Of a DNA stretch of 64,000 nucleotides, positions 58,771 through 64,000 are shown in pieces. The position numbers and the translations under genes are program-made. The notes below the pieces were generated by a model, which did no database searches, was not told the origin of the DNA, and was given only the letters and a program-made list of their open reading frames with translations. The DNA comes from Leucocoprinus leucothites (lineage: Eukaryota > Basidiomycota > Agaricomycetes > Agaricales > Agaricaceae). The stretch spans positions 2,480,001 through 2,544,000 of the forward strand of contig JAACJO010000004.1 in the NCBI GenBank assembly GCA_013368445.1, read 5' to 3'. Numbering within the stretch: the first letter of the stretch is position 1; each line of letters opens with the position of its first letter.

Positions 58771-60916
58771 TTTCGAACAACCAAGTCCAACGTACTCGGG
58801 CTCGGGTTTCTCTCCTTCGCTTTGCGTGATAGGAAAGATGCATAATATGCATCAGATAGTCGCTTTGATCCTATAAGCTCTTCGATTCACAGGATTACTT
58901 TTCCGGGTGTTCTAAATGAATGCCGACCTGTATCTGTCTTTGTCCCATGTCTGAGTCAGTCAACAATCCAAGTAAAGCAAATCAACGCCTACCTCAACGA
59001 CCTCGACAGTTTTGACCTTATCAACGCCGTTTGTTAAAGTGAGCATCCTGCACCGTCGAGGAAGAGGGGGACTTAGATGACTCAACCTCACAGTAGGCTA
59101 TTGCTTATTAGTGATCCAAGAGGATTGAGATGACTCGACTCCAGGATCCCAGCTGTCTGTGAATACCGGATCCTGATTGGGAACAATTGAATAAGTGCAG
59201 CCGATGCCGTCACATCTACTGTTCGCTGTTTTGATGAGTGCTTTTGGGAAATCCGCCCCGGTATTCCGCGATGCCATAGGACGGCGGGGCGGGGTAGGGA
59301 AATGGTTAACAGTGGGGATATTTGCGATAACTATGATACGCAGCTGTGCTGTGGGCAGGCGAGTGACTCTTTTAACGGCGATGAATGAGGTCGGATAGTA
59401 AGTGTTGCTGCGCGTAACTGTTGTGATAAACGGACCAGCGCACCTCGAACACTCCTCCGTTTTTGCGCTTCATCAAGCCTAGCGTCACGGACTTAGTAAT
59501 ATTAGACGTGTCAATTAATGACAATGATTATCATGAGGTGCTCAATAGTTCGAAGAGTGTATTCTCGTGTGCTTCAAGCAATGATCGCCTGTGCCAGAAA
59601 AGGAAAGCCAAACTTTTTTGCATTGTTGACGCTGTGGACCCAAGCAGAGATGGATCTAATGATAAACATTGGAGAGTCGGTACGACTCGAAGGTCCTCCA
59701 GGGTTGTGGTTGGGAATAGATATTGCAGGACAAACCCAAAATCAGTTTTTGAATAGGTCGGTGATGTGCGGAGGCAAGCATGGTACTACCGTGAATGCAT
59801 ACACGATTACGAGCAAGTAACCAGATTGATAAGTGAACTCACAATGAGATCGTCCTAGAACTCCTATAGTTTGGCACTGAAAGCTATAACCAATCTGGAT
59901 CTACAAGACGCCAGTGCAACCATTTTTCTCGAGCAATATTGTGTTTCTCGAACAACAAATTTGCCATAAGTAGCCAGAAGATAATCAGGTAATTCAAACG
60001 GTCTCTCGTTTGCGGTCTGACCGAGAACCGAGCCTCTGGTAACTGAGTGCATGTGATCGAGAACGCCCACCCTGGTCAAGGAAAGATTCGTATAACTTAA
60101 TGAAAGTGCCGTATACTAGATCGTAGGGAGATGTCTCTAAGCCTGATAACTCAGGTGAGACAAAAGAAGCGGACAAAACAAGAGATTCTGCTAAGGCTTT
60201 GGAGACCTATTTGAAAGAATTGTGCTATTCAACTGGGTGTTTGGTGGTTCCAGATAAAGCGCCCGCAGGGTTATCAGTATATAGGTGCACGCTAGCATGC
60301 TATATACAGAGCAAGATATCATGAAGGGAAGTGAAAGTTGCAGAGGAGAGCAGAAACGAGAGCATGAGGCCCTTGAAGCTTTGAAGAGTTAAAAAACGAT
60401 GCAGACCCTGGTGAGCGACGCTGTTTGTACTGATGACGTAGGTGTTTGGTGCTAGCGTGAAAGCCAAGGTCCGGTGTTTCGTCCTGGCCAGGACTCCGAT
60501 GGTTTCTACCGACTCTTTCACGCTTTTCAGTCATCCTGCTATTTGGGAAACCATATAGCCTTGACGGATTATCTCTTGGCTTTCTTGCGGAACTTTCTGG
60601 ACATCCAATCGTGATTTTCCTGCAGAAGCAGAAGCATTGACAATTCATGACAGGAAGTCTAACGTCTGTCAACATCCGACTTCTCGTTATTTGAGGGCCT
60701 ATATATGATAGGCTCTCACTCGAGCCGGAGCCGTACGCGGCTTCCCAGTACAACGCTCAACAGCACTCTCACTGCTTCACAAGTAATCCACAACCAGACG
60801 CGAGCCTGATCCAAGGAGTGCGCCAAGCATTAAACTGTAAGCCAGAAAACCACATATTTCACCAGTGTGAAACAAAATTCTAACGATTTGGGGCTTCTTA
60901 GGTCGAGTTCGCGATC
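58771..60916. other. Intergenic, no gene seen
   Basis: About 2.1 kb. Short ORFs on both strands with no motif and no joinable exons. Confidence 0.5.
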
Positions 60917-61469
60917 ATGGAACCTCTCGAAGCTTTTTTCGTCGATCACCCAACGTTCGCGTACGATTCGAAGGCATCTGCTACAGGCGAATTCAACCGC
61001 TTGTGCCGGGCCCAAGGTTGGACCGAAAAATCACAGCAGCGAAGAAATGCCAGGTCGAGCTTCCGAAACGCGCTCATCGAGCAGTTCAATATCTCCTACG
61101 GGAGCGATATCAACGACCTCAACGGATGGCACGCCATGATGAATCAATATGAATATTGACCCGCTCCCTGACAATGTGGCCGCCTGCAAAAAGGCAAGTT
61201 GCCCTCAGTCCATTTAACGGGACTGATTGTCGATTTTGCTAAACATAGTCCCATCATAGATCGTTAAAGGCTTGTTCGTGAACCTGGTGGACTTGGTGGA
61301 TGTGCGAGGGGATCCGACTCGGCAGGTTCAATTGTTCCAGTCTGAGAAGGCTTTGAGTAAATATACCAAGCGCTCCGCCAAAGTCTTTCCAAAGGACTTG
61401 GCTAAAGCAGGAGGGATCCTCAAATTTCTCCTCCGTCAAATCGTCCGTCCGAGCAACCGGAGGAAGTGA
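60917..61469 (+). CDS. Conserved Agaricomycete protein of unknown function, one-base frameshift
   Basis: Matches a family I know only as short conserved mushroom proteins: an FFxxxPTFxYDxxxxxxxEFxRLC start, then a region with FNxxYGxDINDLxxW, then HVNLVDLVD-like and KYTKxxxKxFPK motifs. Exons 60917-61193 and 61260-61469. Exon 1 is 277 nt where 276 is required. One extra base near 61151 breaks NQY|NIDPLPDNVAACKK, otherwise continuous, so the raw frame stops at TGA 61157-61159. The intron 61194-61259 has a GC donor (AAG|GCAAGT). Product about 161 aa if repaired. No membrane span or signal peptide. Confidence 0.75.
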
Positions 61470-61816
61470 TTTGACTGCCGAAACGCCATCGCCTTCCAGT
61501 TGTGTGACTGTTCAATAAGGTTGTTAGACTATTTGTTATCTCGGAACTCAGTCTCAGTGAGGTTGTGATTAATGGTAATGATGATTCTCTGAAAATACGT
61601 TTTGATTGAGTTCTGAGTCCCTGGAGCGAAATGAATCCATCGTCCAAGCATCAATCAATAGCCAAAGTGTTTGTATATAATTAGGCAGATATACAATGGC
61701 AAATTCAAAACAAAAAAACCAATTGCAGGGACAACAAAATCATTGGAAGAAGTCAGTCATCCTTTCCAGCCAACGATGGCTTCACTCTCTCAAAGCATCT
61801 AAGCATATTTACTCAC
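61470..61816. other. Intergenic, no gene seen
   Basis: About 350 bp between convergent stops; AT-rich, likely shared 3' end region. Confidence 0.45.
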
Positions 61817-63728
61817 TCATCTCTTCACCAACCCACTAATAGCGCATCCAAAATCATCTTGAGACGAAATCCGTTTGCACTCTCCGCTAAGCATTAGACC
61901 TTCATCCGAGAATTGCACTTGGGAGCGCTCCAACTCGGGGGAGATGGTGGCATGACTAATCCCATACGCTTGTAGACAGTGTTGTAAAGTCTGTTCTGTG
62001 CGCTCCCATTGTTCCATCGTGGTTCCTGTGGGTACAGAGACGTGCAAAGACGCTAGAATGACTCTAATGGTGAGGGGGGAAAAGTGTGCGACTGAGCTGT
62101 GTGGGCTTCAAATTGAGATGTTCACATACGATTGTGATAGATGCCAGGCGTGAAGATCATGGACAGAGAGTACATTGGGAGTCTGTAAAGCCAAAAACCA
62201 CCAACAGGACGAAATGTTAGGCAAGTATCCTATAAATGATAAGAGGGGACAAACCGCCAACAGATCCTCTTTGACTTTACTAAGACCGAGATATAATGGA
62301 GTTGCCTCGAGCAGGATTCGGGCTGATCTCAAAGCTTTATTTAGAACCAAGTCCGAAAATCACCGTTCTTTAGAAAGTGTCATGGATATCATTTTCACGA
62401 CGACTTACTCAAAGGAATTGCGCTTCCAAAGATCATGAAACTTATCATGAGTGATATAGCGGGATCAGCGTAGAAGCGGGAAGAGCTTTGCGTTTTCCAC
62501 ATGATGACAGCGGCAATTATTACTCCAACGTCTATTGACAACGATTCGGTAAGTTCGAGGATTACAGTTCGAGGAATGTTGAACGTACTATTGACGGCGT
62601 CGCCGAGGACGTGGATAAGAACTCCGAGTAATCCGAGGTTATGCTGGCGAGTAGCAACCGGAGGATCAGTGGTATGATTATGCGCTGCATGCTACATTTC
62701 CAAACGTTAGTCTTCACACCGTAAAGCAAGATAATGAACAGGTAGCCGGTCATACAATTTGATCCAGAAGCGAATCTCCCGTTTGACTCAGCTCGAACAC
62801 ATCCATCGGACTTGACTGTTGATGCTCATGACTTCCATGTCCATGATGGTCTTATGGGTTACGCATTAATATTACTATACAGTCGGTTTCGAGGAAAACG
62901 TACCGTGAATCACCGCTGCGCTGATTACATTTAGAGCCAAACCAAGACAGCCAACAATAAGGACCAAAAATGGCTGCTCGACAGCCTCGATATGGACGAA
63001 ACGTTCGAGTGACTGGAGAAAGATTGAAAGCGCGAGTGCTAGCAGGAAAACACCATTAAAGAATGCGCCTGCGGAATAAGGACGAATGAACAATAGATTT
63101 CGGGGGTGATCTTTACGGGAAGGAGCACCGACCAACTAACTCCGCACGATAAAAGGCAAACGTATATCTGAAAGTCTGACAACGTGTTAGAACGCAATAT
63201 ATAAAACGTGGGGGACATGAACTAACCTGTCCGCCTTTGTTATGTAGCTTGTGGTTGCAATGACGGAATTAAATATCACGATATTCAGAGAGAGTATGAC
63301 TGCTACACACATAAGTAGCAATGAATGCAATAGCACTGATATAGACGTCATGAATGTTAGGCAAGAGAGGATCTGATTAGGTGCTCACTAAGCCACGACA
63401 TCCTGCGTAACCAGCGCCCAGGGGCATCATCAATCCGCAGCTTAAATTCATTACTCGCCACAACGACTCACGTTCAGGTAATGGAACTGAAGTAGACGTC
63501 AGCCACCGGTAATTTGACAGAATCGGTCGGGAGGACCGGAACAAGCATGAGACATACCGCATCAGCAATAAGCGCAAGGCTCTTGGTCTTGAAGCCCACT
63601 GAAAAACCAGAATGAAAGTCAGATCACGGGAATCTGGTTGAAATTCGAGTGCGCTTGCCTATAATCTCTACACTGAAGAATGCAAGCGTGATCACCAGAA
63701 CTATTCCAATCCGGGTGGTATTCTTCAT
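61817..63728 (-). CDS. Cation diffusion facilitator zinc transporter (ZRC1/COT1-like)
   Basis: Zn2+/H+ antiporter loading zinc into vacuole or secretory compartments. Exons 63728-63659, 63598-63558, 63486-63472 (15 nt), 63402-63389 (14 nt), 63335-63311, 63247-63227 (21 nt), 63175-63133 and 63068-62904, then an exon with the His-rich loop DHHGHGSHEH, one with HAAHNHTTD and HVLGDAVN, and further exons to the stop at 61817. The first eight exons agree in phase. The spliced frame gives SLALIADAFHYLND (TM2 H-x3-D zinc site), VVAYAIAFIATY, YTFAFYRAELVG, AFFNGVFLLALALSI and the TM5 site HVLGD. The C-terminal cytosolic domain has VHDLHAWHLS and LHVSV. The first intron has a GC donor. The number of tiny exons is unusual. 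Confidence 0.9.
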
Positions 63729-64000
63729 AATGACGACGCAATTGTCAAAGGTATGAGTGCTTCAGGTGAATTCTTTTCGAGTCCTTGAGCTAGATGCTAG
63801 AGGTGTTCTCATATAACAGACAAGCCGAGCGATCTCGCAGTTCGTGGACGAAAGGATCAAGCTCCGAGCTCAGTCTATGGTGATAATGGGAAGGGAGGAG
63901 GGATATACAGGAACTGTGCGGCGAGAGGAGTATATGTACATCACTGTCTGCGGCAATATTTGGATGACGCCACCTCCCCCGCCGCCACATGTTCCAGGTA
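63729..64000. other. Upstream of the zinc transporter, no gene seen
   Basis: Promoter side of the transporter; a 66-codon ORF on minus has no features. Confidence 0.4.

Noticed and set aside
1..64000. CRISPR arrays, rRNA, tRNA or telomere repeats
   Set aside because: None seen; the only regular short repeats are inside the MITE.

Overview
The window is nuclear DNA of a filamentous basidiomycete, almost certainly an Agaricomycete (mushroom former). The genes are cut by many short GT-AG introns of about 42-75 nt. The gene families also fit: a mushroom-type tyrosinase, NACHT NTPases in several copies, DUF6533-type and small 7TM membrane proteins, and a Tc1/mariner element. I could not name the species. 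Exon models were built by hand, and most were checked by phase arithmetic (exon lengths summing to whole codons).

Layout. 0.1-2.6 kb: mitochondrial ABC exporter ATM1 (-). 2.8-8.1 kb: tandem pair of NACHT NTPases A and B (-). 8.5-9.7 kb: four-knuckle CCHC protein (+). 11.2-13.3 kb: tyrosinase (+), convergent with a 7TM protein (13.6-14.9 kb, -). 17.2-27.9 kb: a second NACHT pair, C and D (-), from a segmental duplication. Between them lie a 3' relic of the same family, a 739-bp TA-flanked non-autonomous transposon and a 1601-bp Tc1-like element. 28.2-31.8 kb: mitochondrial Lon protease (+). 32.7-33.5 kb: unknown gene (+) with a relic paralogue behind it. 34.1-35.9 kb: lariat debranching enzyme DBR1 (-). 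37.0-38.6 kb: DUF6533-type membrane protein (+). 38.6-43.8 kb: no supportable gene. 43.9-45.7 kb: F-box-like protein (+). 46.8-49.0 kb: a fifth NACHT gene, F (+). 49.2-49.8 kb: small secreted Pro-rich protein (-). 50.4-52.5 kb: galactokinase (-). 53.7-56.2 kb: tandem 7TM gene and pseudogene (+). 56.8-58.8 kb: PLP aminotransferase (-). 60.9-61.5 kb: conserved Agaricomycete protein (+). 61.8-63.7 kb: CDF zinc transporter (-).

How the genes fit together. Housekeeping genes (ATM1, Lon, DBR1, galactokinase, aminotransferase, zinc transporter) are interleaved with a fast-evolving accessory set of NLR-like NACHT NTPases. The NACHT genes form two duplicated pairs with identical internal exon lengths and diverged 3' ends. 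One, C, reads in frame into a C-terminal zinc-finger region that D has replaced with an acidic tail. Both pairs carry a 111-nt phase 1-1 exon encoding a short F-x2-A-x2-F-x-I motif ahead of the NTPase.

Data caution. Five or six otherwise conserved genes carry isolated one-base frameshifts, several in G/C runs. This may reflect unpolished assembly rather than real decay.
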